In this document: positions 21,701 through 33,237 of the stretch, one piece after another
Layout of the letters: every line of letters starts with the position of its first letter
Numbering within the stretch: position 1 is the stretch's first letter
NCBI GenBank assembly: GCA_009103225.1
Contig: RHPI01001037.1
Location: 729,537 to 793,536 of the forward strand
Direction of reading: 5' to 3'
Source of the DNA: Chlorokybus atmophyticus
Taxonomy: Eukaryota > Streptophyta > Chlorokybophyceae > Chlorokybales > Chlorokybaceae
Length of the DNA: 64,000 nucleotides
Notes under the pieces: model-generated
What the model was told of the DNA's origin: nothing
Database searches by the model: none
The model's input: the letters and a program-made list of their open reading frames with translations, nothing else
Position numbers and translations under genes: made by a program

Positions 21701-22093
21701 TACTGTGTTGATCTGCATTGGATTTTGTATGATATGTTGAAACAGGTATTGTTTTATTATCATCTGTTTTGAAGCTTTGCTAAGCGTTGGATGTTGTAGG
21801 TGCACCCCCAAGCACCAGTGGCATAACCGAAGAAGCAGTGCGCGCAGCAATAAAGAAGTCTCAGCCAGTCAAGAGCGCAGACCTAGTGAAGATGTTCAAG
21901 CAGTACATCAAGAGCACCGAGGTACATGTCACGGAACATGAGGAGTCAACCAGGTGTGTCATGCTCATGGACAAGTCTGTGACAATCTGCATGTGTACAG
22001 GACAAGGAGTTGTTTGCCCGGATAGTCAAAAAGTTGTCCAAGATACAGAAAATACCGCCAGATTCCAACAACTCGTTTATTGTCTTGAAGTAG
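18717..22093 (+). CDS. TFIIF alpha subunit (RAP74)
   Basis: This is the large subunit of the general transcription factor TFIIF, which escorts RNA polymerase II to promoters. Ten exons: 18717-18992, 19809-19955, 20083-20219, 20341-20535, 20691-20839, 20894-21144, 21216-21368, 21450-21579, 21800-21921 and 22001-22093, giving about 550 aa. The N terminus carries a plant-type zinc motif (CERCGATG, CAHMTVCAPCG, CRTCSAPVERLMR). The TFIIF dimerisation domain follows: QYFMGRFSAGLPG, MWVLEDDTKTRVFKG, ATYCLFIMQGENFVAIPAG, LTLEEAEERM. The middle is highly acidic (DDDDEALKVEDDE). The last two exons form the C-terminal winged helix (GITEEAVRAAIKKSQPV to SNNSFIVLK), which contacts the CTD phosphatase in other species. 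An upstream in-frame GTG is ignored; the first ATG of MAMAMAPG is chosen. Confidence 0.95.
19331..19735. repeat. 168-bp tandem repeat inside TFIIF alpha intron 1
   Basis: TGACAGTGATTACATGAGAA starts at 19331 and again at 19499, with near-identical following sequence (CATGTACCGGCTACATGCAG). A third, more diverged unit follows to about 19735. The array fills about half of the 816-bp first intron. Confidence 0.85.
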
Positions 22094-23190
22094 CGGTCTG
22101 GTCAATCACGTGTGCAAAGTCTGAGACAGACATTGCGTTGGTGTGAGATGCTTGCTTTGGGGCTGTGGGACACTGATGCGTTCGGGCGCAGTTCTGAACA
22201 ACGTGGCTTATGGCTAATCAGCTTGTCTCCATCACGGCAACAGCGCGCAGGTGCAGCATGTTGTTGCACACAGCATGAGATTCCCGGTGCAACTCAGGAA
22301 GACAACATGGAGCAGGGTGTAACAGACAAGTATTACTGCGCTGGAGGAGGCATGTTTTGCCAAGCTGACATTGCATGCATCAGCAATGTCTACGTCCTCC
22401 GTCCTTCAAAGTGGATAGAGTGGCCTTGTCTACCTCGTTTTGAGTAGCACGGATGGTATATTCTGCGCATGTTTGTGCCCCACAGATTGACTTGGGTGTT
22501 GCATGCTGGTAGTTGTCACTTTATTACCATCGGTGCGGTGCATTGTGATTGCCCTGCCAACTAGGCCTTAAATATACAGATGTAGTATGCTATGTTATTA
22601 CAATGGCTAGCAGAGTTTCAAACTGGTGCGAAGCCGGGGAGCTCAACTGTTAGGTCATTGTCAGGATCGGTCACAGTGCTCATCAAGTCAAATGATACCC
22701 GTGTACTGCACTCTTACTCACCTGCAAAGCATGTTGCTGTACTCACCTAAAGTTGAGGAGCATGTAGGCTGCTGCACCATCCTGTACAGTTCATGAATGC
22801 CCTTGCATATACACAGCTCCAGCAATACATCCCGCAATGCATGTGTAAGTCTACACGCAGTCAATTGCACTGATGTCCAACTGCATCACTTTCAATCTTG
22901 AATATCAACATTGATATTCAAGACCCATTGACAGACTATTGTACAGGAGCATTCTATGCGCAGCAGCGCACATTTGCACTGCATGCACCTCTACTAATGA
23001 CCAGCTAGTGCAACAGCTAGCAAGTCGACTTGGTTCCTAATGAGGTCTATCTAGGCTAATGCGCCCCTCTAACCCAACAGCCAGTCAAGTGTAGCAGGCT
23101 AGCTGTTGCATGACTCCGCAGCGAAGGCACTGCTACCTACAAGCATGTACGCGTGTATTCTCCACTACTGTCACCCCCCACGTGCCAACA
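22094..23190. other. TFIIF alpha 3' flank and intergenic DNA
   Basis: A TGTAA word, the usual green-algal poly(A) signal, occurs at about 22318. A perfect hairpin lies at 22896-22923. The open frames at 22112-22447 have no supporting features. Confidence 0.4.
22896..22923. repeat. Perfect 13-bp hairpin, 2-nt loop
   Basis: TCTTGAATATCAA pairs with TTGATATTCAAGA across CA. Confidence 0.9.
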
Positions 23191-23434
23191 TTATGAGCAG
23201 CCGTTCGCCCTGTTCAACCTGCGCTGCATGATATCTTTGGCCGCCATAGAGTCCAGCCTGCTCGAGAGCCGCACAAGGTGCATCAGCTCGTCCGGATTGA
23301 AGACTTCCGGGTTCTCCGACACATACATGATGATGGACTTCATGGCCTGGCGTGCCTGCTGCACGCTCATGACAGGATGCTCGTCCATTGCACCGTCGTC
23401 ATGCCTCGCACGCTGCCCCATCTGCAAGCTCCAA
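23191..23434 (-). CDS. Hypothetical C-terminal exon
   Basis: A minus-strand frame begins behind a good acceptor (tcaccag, ending at 23435) and runs to a stop at 23191. It reads VMSVQQARQAMKSIIMYVSE, then NPDELMHLVRLSSRLDSMAA and KDIMQRRLNRANGCS, an amphipathic helical sequence with natural codon use. I do not recognise it. A possible upstream exon near 23998-23908 (LVELYGCGVLLNLELKLETL, LPGQVRVHFAF before a gtgagg donor) is exon-like, but its phase does not match directly, so an intermediate exon would be needed. Confidence 0.45.
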
Positions 23435-24859
23435 CTGGTGAGCGTGTAGAAACCAGCATTTCACAAGTAAACTCCACAAACACGTATAAGAACTATGACA
23501 GAGGAGTCTCACTGCGTAAATACGTGCGTGGTGGACTTGTGGACAGACGAGCAACATGCGCATGTACTGACTGCGTGACCGACCACATTGGTGTAACTTA
23601 ATAGCACATGCACCTGATTAATTGCACATAATGCATTGCTGCTCGCAGAGTACATTATCCACTTTCGTGGACTCGCGACTGAGGTGCCAATGATTGCTTG
23701 AGAATTAACTGCTCTTGTTCAATTCAGCACTCGTTGTTCAGAGCGCTCTGCACTACATGGGACTATCTGCAGCACACATGCCTGCATGCTTGTTGCAAAC
23801 ACGCATGCAGGCACTTCATCAACACGCCCAACCACGCACCCACTCCCTCGTATATGCATTCACTTACGCTGTCGGTCACTCGCTCGCTCGCTCGCTCGCT
23901 CCCTCACCGAAGGCAAAGTGCACCCGCACCTGGCCAGGCAGCGTCTCCAGCTTCAACTCCAAATTTAGAAGAACACCACAGCCGTAGAGCTCTACCAATT
24001 GCCGGTGTCTCGCTCGACAGCCATGCCAATGTCGCCGCCGCCGCCGACGTCAGTGGCCGCACTGCTAACACTGACTAAGGCGGGAAGTAGCGGCTAGCTA
24101 GTGCCGTGTAGGCAAGTACAGCCTCCTCCCCGCAGGTAAAGTGCTTACGTATGTGCAGGCCGTCGCAATCCTCGGCCCCGCCGCCTGTGGACCGGCTCGC
24201 TGCAAGATACGATACGATTGATGAACCTGATCCCGAATACGTTCGGGCTTAGCGCGATCGGTTCGGGGGACGGTCCCCGATCTGAGATGTAAGCAGTATC
24301 TGAGGGCTTTTGCGCTGCATTGAGTGAAATATCTGCCGATTACAGGATCATGTCATGTATTAAAGCTCTTTAAGAAGATGGACGATGGATGGTTCAATCA
24401 GTGACAACGTTACGAACTGATGAGAGCGTACTAACTTGTACGATTATAAGCGCATGCAACTTGCTACCTTGCTATCATTTACGCAAAAGAATGCGTATGT
24501 GTGCACAAGTCACAATGTAAAACATAGTGCCGTACTTACTGCGCTATATTGATATAATATCATTGTACAATGTAAAACATAATAGCAGTTGTAAAAGATC
24601 AGCGACATTAAGTGCAACTAGCGGTGCGGCTGATTGGGCGTGTGATTGGGCCGGCCGGCATTAGGGCACAAGACACATCACACGCGCACCACGCAAACGG
24701 CCCCGTGACATACGGCACCCGCGACTGCCGGGCTGCGCGGTATGCGCGGCCCGCCTGCCTCTCATTGGCTAGGCGGCAATAATTAGCTATCGGCCGTTCG
24801 ATCCGTCAAAACAAATCTCGACCGTCTAGAGCTCATCCCCATGCCATGCAACTGCTCAA
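23435..24859. other. Intergenic, possibly containing a small upstream exon (-)
   Basis: Apart from the exon-like frame at about 23998-23908 (-) nothing firm is seen. A CGCT run lies at 23879-23902. GC-rich sequence around 24600-24780 includes one copy of a dispersed repeat. Confidence 0.35.
24713..24779. repeat. GC-rich dispersed repeat, copy A
   Basis: Core GGCACCCGCGACTGCCGGGC, then GCGGCCCG and ATTGGCTAGGCGGC. It matches 25403-25468; weaker similarity extends on both sides (GGTGCGGCT upstream, CCGTC downstream). Confidence 0.8.
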
Positions 24860-27800
24860 AGAATATGCGAATGATATATTTTATTTATGATGATCTTGAT
24901 ATCTATATGCAATTATGCCTACATATGATTTAATGCCATTGATAGGAATAAGAATATAAATCTGTAACATAAGTGCAATTATATATGGTATATGCGCACT
25001 TGTATATGAGTAATCTTATATCATATATTACTTTTTATGCATGAAAGATTACACATATATAGTATATAATGATACATAGCATGATGCATTTTTATATGCA
25101 TGTAGTATAATATTATAATATATACGTATATATATGTACATTTACATGCATTATATTTTTGGTGTATGTAATCTTTACATCATGTATATATATGTATCAA
25201 ATACATATGATATTTATGAAATGTGTACAACTATTGCAAAAATTGAGGACAACATGGTGCACATTGGGCGGCGTATGGTTTCACATGGCTTATATAATCT
25301 GAACATGTCTCACATGTATTAAGATAATACATTAAGCACTAACGTTTCTGCCACGTTACGTGCGGAGATATCCAGTGGTGCGGCTTTGGTCGGGCCATCA
25401 CACGGCACCCGCGACTGCCGGGCTGCGCGGCAGTATGTGCGGCCCGACTTCTTATTGGCTAGGCGGCGAGTACAAGCGTTACACCGTTGAATCTGCTTAA
25501 ACGATCGTGGCCGTCCAAGCACATCCAATTGATTAAATGCATGCCAATACATATAAAATTAAGCGCAGTTCTGCATACGTGGCCGCTTATGGCTGCATGT
25601 TGATCAGCTCTATGTATTACAGAAGTAATATTTATACATATGGAAATACATTGATACATGTTGATATCTCTGATGTGTTGCAGTATGAAGCACATATGCT
25701 GCAATATGGTGCAACGTGGTGCAATATGGCTAGCAACCTGCAGTTAAGCGTTAGAATACTTAATATGCAATGTAACGTTTATGCCACGGTACGTGCTAAG
25801 ATATTCAGTAAATAATGCCAAGGTTACAATTATAAAAAAAATGCTAACCTAAATTACCTTAACGTTAAGATTCAACTAAACGAAAATTTACATCGTTAGG
25901 CCACCATTTGGTCACGCATGAGATTGATCAAATGGGATCGCAACGGTGACAACAGCCGTTGCTGAAAAAGGCAGCGAAATGGCCAATCATTGCAAAGATG
26001 CGTAAAAGATGCTGAAAACTATCTCAGCGGCAGCTGTTTACCAACGGCGACCCAAAATCGCTAGGGATTTGGTGCAATTACAGCACAATTAGTGGTTAAA
26101 TTGGTCGCGTTTTGGCGGTACGAGGTCGGGGCAGGCCCTATACCCCAAAGACATGCCGCCACTACTCACCCTTGTTCTAAGTAATCCACTCTACCGTGTA
26201 ACGCTGATTGATTACACGCTATAGTTACTGCGTCATCAAACATGGTCAACAGCCGAATGAAATTGTGCAAGAAATTTTTTTTTTAATTTTTGTTTTTTTA
26301 AAAACATCACATGTGACCAAAGAACATTTCATATTCTTTGGGTAATAAGCGATAGGTAGTAACAGGTGCACATATATAGTGTTAGGTTGGATTCAAGTCA
26401 TTCAGCAGTAAAAAAACCATGATGGTATCGATAATATATATTAAAAACTTGCATATGCATATGTATCACAAAACTTAATACTGCATATTGTTTTATAACA
26501 AGCGGTTAACGAAATACTTTGTGTACCCATTGATAAAAAACGAAAAGAAGTTGGAATGCAAATTATAAATCGTAACATAATTAACAACTATACATAACTC
26601 GACGTATTGCCAATTTCATAATTTAACAATATCGCTTTATGTTGTGGATGTGATAGATAATAATCATTAAAAACAACTATGAAATATATATACGTGTACA
26701 AATAATGCAATGCCTTGACATGCATAACCTATCGTCACAGATGTGTAACGCTCACAATCACCATCGGGCTATATATACAGTTTATCATACCTTCCCCATC
26801 GCTCCTAACCACGATAGCATACATGCATGCACCTTAAACTACCAACACACATGGTCAGCGTGTCTTTATACCAAAAATGATTACTATAGGTATGAACAAC
26901 AATCAAAATACATATGTTCGTACATATAAATGCATATATTTTAATTATGAAAGCATTATAGATACCGTAGTGACTACTTGTATGTATGCACATGTCTACG
27001 TGCACGTCTTGTAAGTTTTATAACATATTCATACATGATTTGTATGTATTGGCTCGTGTATACTTATAGACGCGTACACTACCTAGCATACTATCTCTTG
27101 TACAGTTAAACCTCTTTGAGAGCACATCATTGGTGGCAAGCATTAATGTGCAAAGAACAAAATGTGCTTTCTTTAACCCAAGCACAAAGTTTGAATAAAC
27201 CTACATCGTGATTTCTCGCCTTGCATGCACATTGTGTATACAGCAATAACCTTTATGTATGCGTATATTGCTTGCACTGAGGGAAGCAGTAGGTTCAAAC
27301 AGCTTCCCTCACTGTATGCATAACATGGCTATTTCAGATGTGCTTAAATCGAGTGTGCAGTGCGTACTACGCACCTGAGTACGGTACTCAGGGTCGTATC
27401 TTGTTTATGAACAAACATGCATGCGCAGATGTGTTCCCATGCAAACATTGAGGTTGTGCATACATTAAGGTTGTGCATAGTGAGAGTGTGCATAAAAAGG
27501 TCAGACTGTACACCCACATTGGCAATCATTAATCGGATTGATGCAAGCTGCGCAATGAAGACAATCACGAGTATCTTGCATACTTATGTATAAAATACAG
27601 ATACGCATAGTATGAACCCATACATGTTCATTAGTTGATTTATCAATCAATGGGTTTAGTCAACCTACGAATGGCACGTGAATGACATCCCACACGTGAA
27701 TAACTTATCACAAGCACTCAAACCCATTCTATTTATGGCTGCATTGAATCCGATCGCAACTTCTTATAAAGTTATCAATGTGCTGCAGGTGGACCTACCA

Positions 27801-28045
27801 ACAGTGCAATGCTAGTGGCCACAAGGACACTTACACCCTGGCTAATAGCAAGTTTACATCAATCCAAACTGTACACTACACCCGTGGTACCATCGTGCGC
27901 ACCCTGCATCAGCTTGGCAACCAGCGTTCCTAGCTAGTTGCCAGGCTCGGCAAACACTCAGGTCTGCTAGCTATGTACTACTATACCCTCTCCAACAAGC
28001 CAACCAACAGACCAGTCAACACTCCAGCCCCAAGTGGCCGGCCGA
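24860..28045. other. AT-rich non-coding block
   Basis: About 3.2 kb is strikingly AT-rich compared with the rest, with TATATA/TACATA runs, no exon-like frame and one GC-rich insert (25370-25530). A 23-base A/T run, 15 of them T, is at about 26272-26294. No satellite array or replication-origin motif could be defined. Confidence 0.6.
25403..25468. repeat. GC-rich dispersed repeat, copy B
   Basis: Second copy of the 24713-24779 repeat in the same orientation, standing out as a GC island within the AT-rich block. Confidence 0.8.
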
Positions 28046-29934
28046 CTAGACTCCCAACTTGGAGCGCGTGCGAGCGACAGCCACTTCCTGGGGCACAAAC
28101 ACGACAGCTTTGCCCGCCTCCCATTGATCGCAACCGGGCTCTGTCGGTTTTGCGTCCAACTCCCGCCTCTCCTCGGTAAGCTTCTTTCGGTCCTGCGACG
28201 TACATGACTAATGCGTGAGCAACACTGTTGGCATGAGTCTGTTCAACAACACAGTCTGCTCTGACAGTCTGTCGTTGCTGCCCAATGCTCTGTTTGCGCA
28301 CTCTCAGATTGCACTCTCAGATTGCAGACATGGCATCATCGCGCACAACAGACTGCTGCTTACCACACCGTATCTTTCTTGCATTCTGTTCTCCTGCAGC
28401 GATCGAAGACACAGAGCAAGTCAGTGCATGCAACACTCTTTGCAAGCGACATGAAGCATGCAGTGAGTGGTGTTTGCTGAGGCATGGGAGGTGTTCAGAA
28501 CGTACGAATATGGGGTCCAGCTGGCCATCGTCTGTGAACGCCATCCCGAGCTGTGGGGGCCCTTTTGACGCTCGAAGCACATGAGACCATGACTCTTGAC
28601 ATCCGGCGGCTGCTATGAATCACAATGACAGCAGAAGTGACGGGTACATGAGCAAAGTAAGCTTGCCTAGAGGCAGGACGTCTCCTTTGTCAAACTGCCA
28701 CAGATGGATGGACTTGCCATATGTGTTCACCAGCTCCTTCATTGCCGTCAACTCCGCATGCCTGTAACACGCACGTACGCACATCAGTCAGCCCAAGCCT
28801 TCTGCTTGTAGATTCTCATGCACACTGTGCAGAAAAGCTCGTCGTAATATGCTGTGCTTACTTGTGGATGGATTCCGGCAGAGCTCCAGGCAGAAAGATT
28901 GTGCCTCCCTTCACTTCGTACACATGCGAGTGCCAGTATTTCTTCTCATCAGCTGGCAAACCTGCCAAGGCAGTGCAGCTCACTGGGCTGTTCCATTGAA
29001 CCACAGGCTCCATGTTGGTTTCAGTGTGTGAAAATAGTCTGTATACGGCGGAAGAGCTCGGCGGAGATGATGTACTCAACACCGATGATGCGCGCGTTGG
29101 CCTCGTCGGAGTCATACAGGATGCACTGCTGCACGTCTTGGTTGAGGTGATTGCAGTAGTGGTGGACCTCCACCTGCCAGGCAGTTGATGGTGTTTAATG
29201 TGATGACAACAACTATGACTGCGTGTGTCCACATTCAATCTGGTTGTTTGCCAAGCTGATACCTGCCGGGCCATGTCGTCGGAGTAGAAGTGGAAGCCGC
29301 ACAGGTGCGTATGTATCTTGCGGATGGGTCTGAAGCTCTGCTCCGCCTGGTACATTTCATGCGTCTGGTCGGTTGTATAGTAAGAACCTATATTGGGGAA
29401 GCAGCTGCATGCAACGGCAACGGACGGAGGGATTGATGCCGTGTGCCGCCGCTGTCACTAACTATAACAATGACAGCAAGCAATGTGCACTCACCGCAGT
29501 GGTGGCCTCCACAATTACTGTCTTCACCGTCTTTGGACGCCCTGGCAGATGGTCCACTGTCGCCATCTGTAAGCATACGCAACATTAATAACATTATCAA
29601 CACAACCTGAAACAACATCCATGTCAACATCAGACTGTTGTTGGGCCATGACACTTACAAGGTCAGGGTGGTTGGACCACACAGGCGCCTTCTTCGGGTC
29701 AGTCTTGCCGCGGTTCTTGTACCGCTCCCACAGCTCGTAGTACTGCTTCTCCCGCTCGCGCATGACGTCCTGATCAGGGTCCCTGTCTCTGTCAGGGTCC
29801 CTATCTCTGTCTCTGTCTCTGTCTCTCAGGCTGTCTCTGTCTGCGTCCTTGTCCTTGTCGCCAGCTGCACGCAAAGCAGGGAACTGCATAAATACGTTCC
29901 AAAGAGCAGCGGGAATGGTGAAGCTGTCATCCAT
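28046..29934 (-). CDS. Oil-body-associated protein-like (DUF1264)
   Basis: This belongs to the plant oil-body-associated protein family, whose members attach to lipid droplets in seeds; the biochemical role is unclear. Nine exons: 29934-29659, 29566-29495, 29364-29263, 29173-29047, 28961-28862, 28761-28667, 28561-28506, 28393-28364 and 28180-28046, about 330 aa. The family core is clear: IRKIHTHLCGFHFYSDDMAR, VEVHHYCNHLNQDVQQCILY, ARIIGVEYIISAELFRRLP, KKYWHSHVYEVKGGTIFLPG, YGKSIHLWQFDKGD and LGPPQLGMAFTDDG. The eighth exon is only 30 nt. The intron after 28667 appears to start with GC. The first exon is unusual: about 90 residues with an RD/DPD repeat and YYELWERYKNRGK, not known to me from plant homologues. 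The start ATG is the in-frame one before FTIPAALWN; a later start is possible. Confidence 0.88.
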
Positions 29935-30300
29935 GCATGTGCGCAGTGCATACAAGCCATTGAACCAGCATGCAACGACCATAATGCCATCATGCGCTTA
30001 TGGTAAGCGTATGACGAAAAGGTTGGTCAATTACGCAAGTTGTTGGGACTACAGTTGTAGGAAGGTGTTTGAGAGTTCCTAGATCAGGTACATGTAATGC
30101 GATATGCTGGCTCGCATGTGTGTGTACCAGCCAGCTATGCTTCCAGCCTAAATGACGACATCGCCGCCATGCTGATGTCATCATCTGTGGGCCATCAACT
30201 GTGCGTTTGGTGTTTCATGCAGAATGTCTCAAAGCTTTGTGGCAAAGAATCTACGAGGCACGCACAGGCCAACGCAGATCTCAATGTGGATCTCAAGGCA

Positions 30301-30370
30301 AGAGCTTACATCATCAGCAGGGGCTCTTGCTGCATCAGCATCAAGGGCCCCTGCTGACGATGTAAGCTCT
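30301..30370. repeat. 24-bp inverted repeat, one mismatch
   Basis: Arms 30301-30324 and 30347-30370 (AGAGCTTACATC...) differ at one base around a 22-nt loop. Confidence 0.9.
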
Positions 30371-30582
30371 GATGACAAGAGTCTTGTACTTAATCAGTAT
30401 CTTGCAAGGTGTCATGCATGCATGGCAAAGCAAGCGCATGCACAGCTTCTCGTTACAGAAACTCAGTTACTCTCGAGATCAACATCTTCTTGGCCTCTGC
30501 ATGCATGCAAGGCAAACCCCATCAGAGCCGCTGTGGTACAATATGACACTCACAGTGGGTCGTTCCGAGCAGCCTGCTGACG

Positions 30583-30918
30583 ATGGAAGAGCCAGAGGAG
30601 CTGTCCCCACCATCCCGGTCCCGATCACGGTCGTCATCCGCCCTGGCAGAAGCATGCAGCGGGCCCAGCAGAGAGCTTCTGTTTCCGGAGCCTTCGCCTC
30701 CCACTGCCACCACCGCCGCGGCCCCCGCCACCAAGGCGGACAACCGCAGCGCCGCCGCCGCCGCCCCGCTACCCCCCACCATGCTGACAACACCTACTCG
30801 GACAACGAGCAGGCGGAGCAGGAGGAGCAATGGGCTTCAGCAGAGAGCCCAGTTGGGAGCGAATGTGCGGCAAGATGCCGGAGGAGGCAGTACCCCAATG
30901 CTGAGCTCCAGGACTTGA
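30583..30918 (+). CDS. Hypothetical Ser/Pro/Arg-rich ORF
   Basis: An ATG frame of 111 codons reads MEEPEELSPPSRSRSRSSSA and continues Ala/Pro/Thr-rich. A second frame over the same bases (to 31016) also stays open and ends with a more natural NTYSDNEQAEQEEQW stretch. GC-rich composition could keep both open by chance. It may be a disordered first exon; no family is recognised. Confidence 0.25.
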   Translation: MEEPEELSPPSRSRSRSSSALAEACSGPSRELLFPEPSPPTATTAAAPATKADNRSAAAAAPLPPTMLTTPTRTTSRRSRRSNGLQQRAQLGANVRQDAGGGSTPMLSSRT

Positions 30919-31289
30919 GGAAGCCTTCGCCGAGCTCATCCGCCCTCAAGCAGCTTTCATGCCCCCGTGAGTCAGCTTTCACCAGTGACAAGCAGCTGCG
31001 GCAGTACCGGCGGTAATCCGTGTGGCACTGCTGACGTGCATGCACATCGCGGTCAGTTGCCGCCGGTGCTCTACTGCTACTAACTAGCGCTATACGGTGT
31101 ACAGCCTGTTGCCCCCACAGCGGGCGCTGCTCCACGGCATCAGCTGTAGGCCTACTGTCGGTGTGGGCACCACACCAACCGACCACAGCATTGCTGAAGG
31201 CTGGTGGGGGCGGCCAGGCGCCATACCCCTTAGAGAAGCGGGTTTGTGCCCGGTCAGGCGACGCGCAGCAGGTCGCATGCTGCCGCCGA

Positions 31290-31320
31290 GCCACTAGCAG
31301 AAGCCGCTTCTGCTAGTGGC
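31290..31320. repeat. Perfect 14-bp hairpin
   Basis: GCCACTAGCAGAAG pairs with CTTCTGCTAGTGGC across CCG, within the leader of copy 1. It is not present in copy 2. Confidence 0.9.
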
Positions 31321-31494
31321 ATAGGGACTCTATGAAGGTGTTGCAGTGAGGCGGAGGCGGAGGCGGAGGCGGGGGCGGAGTTTGCTGGGGGAGTAAGCCT
31401 GAGCTAGAAGAACACGACAGAAGTGGGCTACAGGAGTGAAGGTGAGCCTTCAAGTGCGGTCAACTGAGCAGCAGTGCTCACTAGCTATGACAAC

Positions 31495-31541
31495 TTGGTG
31501 CATGCACGGCAGCTTGTTAGAAGCTGCGACGCATGCACCAA
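31495..31541. repeat. Conserved leader hairpin, copy 1
   Basis: Outer arms TTGGTGCATGC and GCATGCACCAA enclose an inner stem GCAGCTT/AAGCTGC. The equivalent hairpin is kept in copy 2 at 37892-37935 with different loop and end bases. Confidence 0.85.
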
Positions 31542-33237
31542 TTCGGATGGTGCAAGTCTTGTTGGAATGCTGTTGCTTGTGTTTGAAGTGTAGTCCTCTT
31601 GGGCAGAGCATGTGGTAGTATGATGTACAAGACCGTTGTTGAGTTTCAAAGCGCCCGCACAGCGAGGGTCGAGTGCCATGCAGAAACTGTGGGGCTGAGT
31701 GTGAATGTAAGGCTACGCGACTAGGCTAGAGCATTGATAGCCTAATGTTTCCAAGTGTGCATGGTCTACCGACGTGCACGTGAGCTGTATGATAACAATG
31801 GTAGTCATCGACATGCCCTGTTCACACAACGGCTTAAGTTGGTGATAGAAGTCAAGTGGCGTTTACCGCAAGACTGCATGCGCAGGCTCTGCGGCAGCAG
31901 CTTGCTGTATTTTTGCGCCCCGCTTGAGAGTAGAGCATGGAGGGTCTGCTAGAGACGCCTGATGCATTGGAGCTTGAGACCCTGAAGCACAGGCTGGCGT
32001 CCAGCCAAGCCCAGCTGCAAGAGAAGGAGGTAGCGCATGCGGAGAAAGTGCGGGCGGAGTTGCAAGAAGAGGTGTACGCAGTCGCGCAAACGGACAATGT
32101 GCGAGCCCTTCTTAAAGCTCTGGAGAAGCAAGCAAGTTGGTACGTGCAGGAGCGAAGACAGCGCTTGAGCTGGAACAGCAGTTGAGGCAGAATCTATCAG
32201 ACACGAAGCAGCACCCACAGCATAAGGAGCAAGCGCATGCATTGTTGCTGGAGAGGGAGGCGCAACTTGCAGAGAGCTTGGCGTCTGCTCATGCGCAGCT
32301 GCAAGAGGACGCATGGGTATGGAACAAGCTGGAGAGGCAAGGAAGCCTGTTACAAAAGCTCAAATCAGCCTTGGGAAGTGTGGTAAGTGCCAATTACCAG
32401 TGATTGCCCTCATTTGTTGCATACATTGCGTCATGCCATTGTGTAGCAGGCAGGAACTCAGCATGACCAGGTCACTTCAAGTCGAGTCAACTTGAGGATG
32501 AGTCCTTGCAATTGAACTCGTTTGTCACTGTTGCTACAACACTTGCAGTTCGCTGACCACGCTGACCACTTGCTGACTGTACAGCATGACTTGCCTGAGG
32601 CCTTGGAACGCTGCTCTGATGATCAACCTTCGCAGCCTCAGATGCAGGCCATTGACTCAGTGAGTTGTACAAGCGTGCGGATGCTGGCAACGTAGTACAT
32701 GTTGCTGGACGATTCTGACTTTGCATGCTCAGTTGTGTCATTGACGCATTCATATAAAATGCTGCAGGGGCAGCATGTTTCGCACTTCCGGCACATGCAC
32801 CAAGATGGAACAGTGGGTGAAGTTGCCAGGATATACTCTCAGTTGAAGTTGTGCCAAAAGACGGGCTCTGGTATTGTGCCATCAGCAAGCGTCAGGTTTC
32901 TGGTCCATCAGCGCCGCCAGTAGCCGCGTGCAAAGTATGCCTTAGAGCCATGAGATTGACGGAGCCATCCAAGTGGGTGAAGCATTTCCGTGATGGTCAC
33001 CGTGTGTGGGAGCTTGGCGGGGAACCCTCTGACATTCACCTTGAGACCATGCTGAGTCGCACAGGAGATGCAAAGGCTTCCGCATACATCTCACTCAAAG
33101 TTGTCTCAGAAGCTATGCGATGCGGAGACAGCTATAATTTCACCTCCCAGGAGGACATGTCATTGCTGAAAAAAGCAGGAAGGATGCGGTGTTTACCGAC
33201 ACATCTGCGCTTACGTACGTTGCTTAGTGGGTTTTAA

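Larger units (their letters stand above)
29935..31115. other. Region upstream of the oil-body gene
   Basis: It contains the hairpin at 30301-30370 and overlapping open frames at 30372-31016 and 30583-30918. I cannot choose between these or name them. Confidence 0.35.
31116..33237 (+). pseudogene. Decayed coiled-coil/zinc-finger gene, copy 1
   Basis: It is homologous to 37610-39722 in the same orientation. The leader shares AGCTATGAC and TGCATGCAC hairpin sequence and a GGCGGA run. The coding part starts at ATG 31937 (MEGLLETPDALELETLKHRL) and forms a long coiled coil (SSQAQLQEKEVAHAEKVRAE). A one-base loss near 32155 shifts the frame; the coil resumes as ALELEQQLRQNLSDTKQ and ends at a donor at 32382. 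Further exons lie at 32585-32659 and from 32768. The last has a second frameshift near 32835, then GLWYCAISKRQ, a CxxC/HxxxxH zinc finger (CKVCLRAMRL ... KHFRDGH) and HLETMLSRTGDAKASAYISL. Function is unknown; the zinc finger resembles BED/C2H2 DNA-binding types, as in transposon-derived proteins. Confidence 0.65.
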
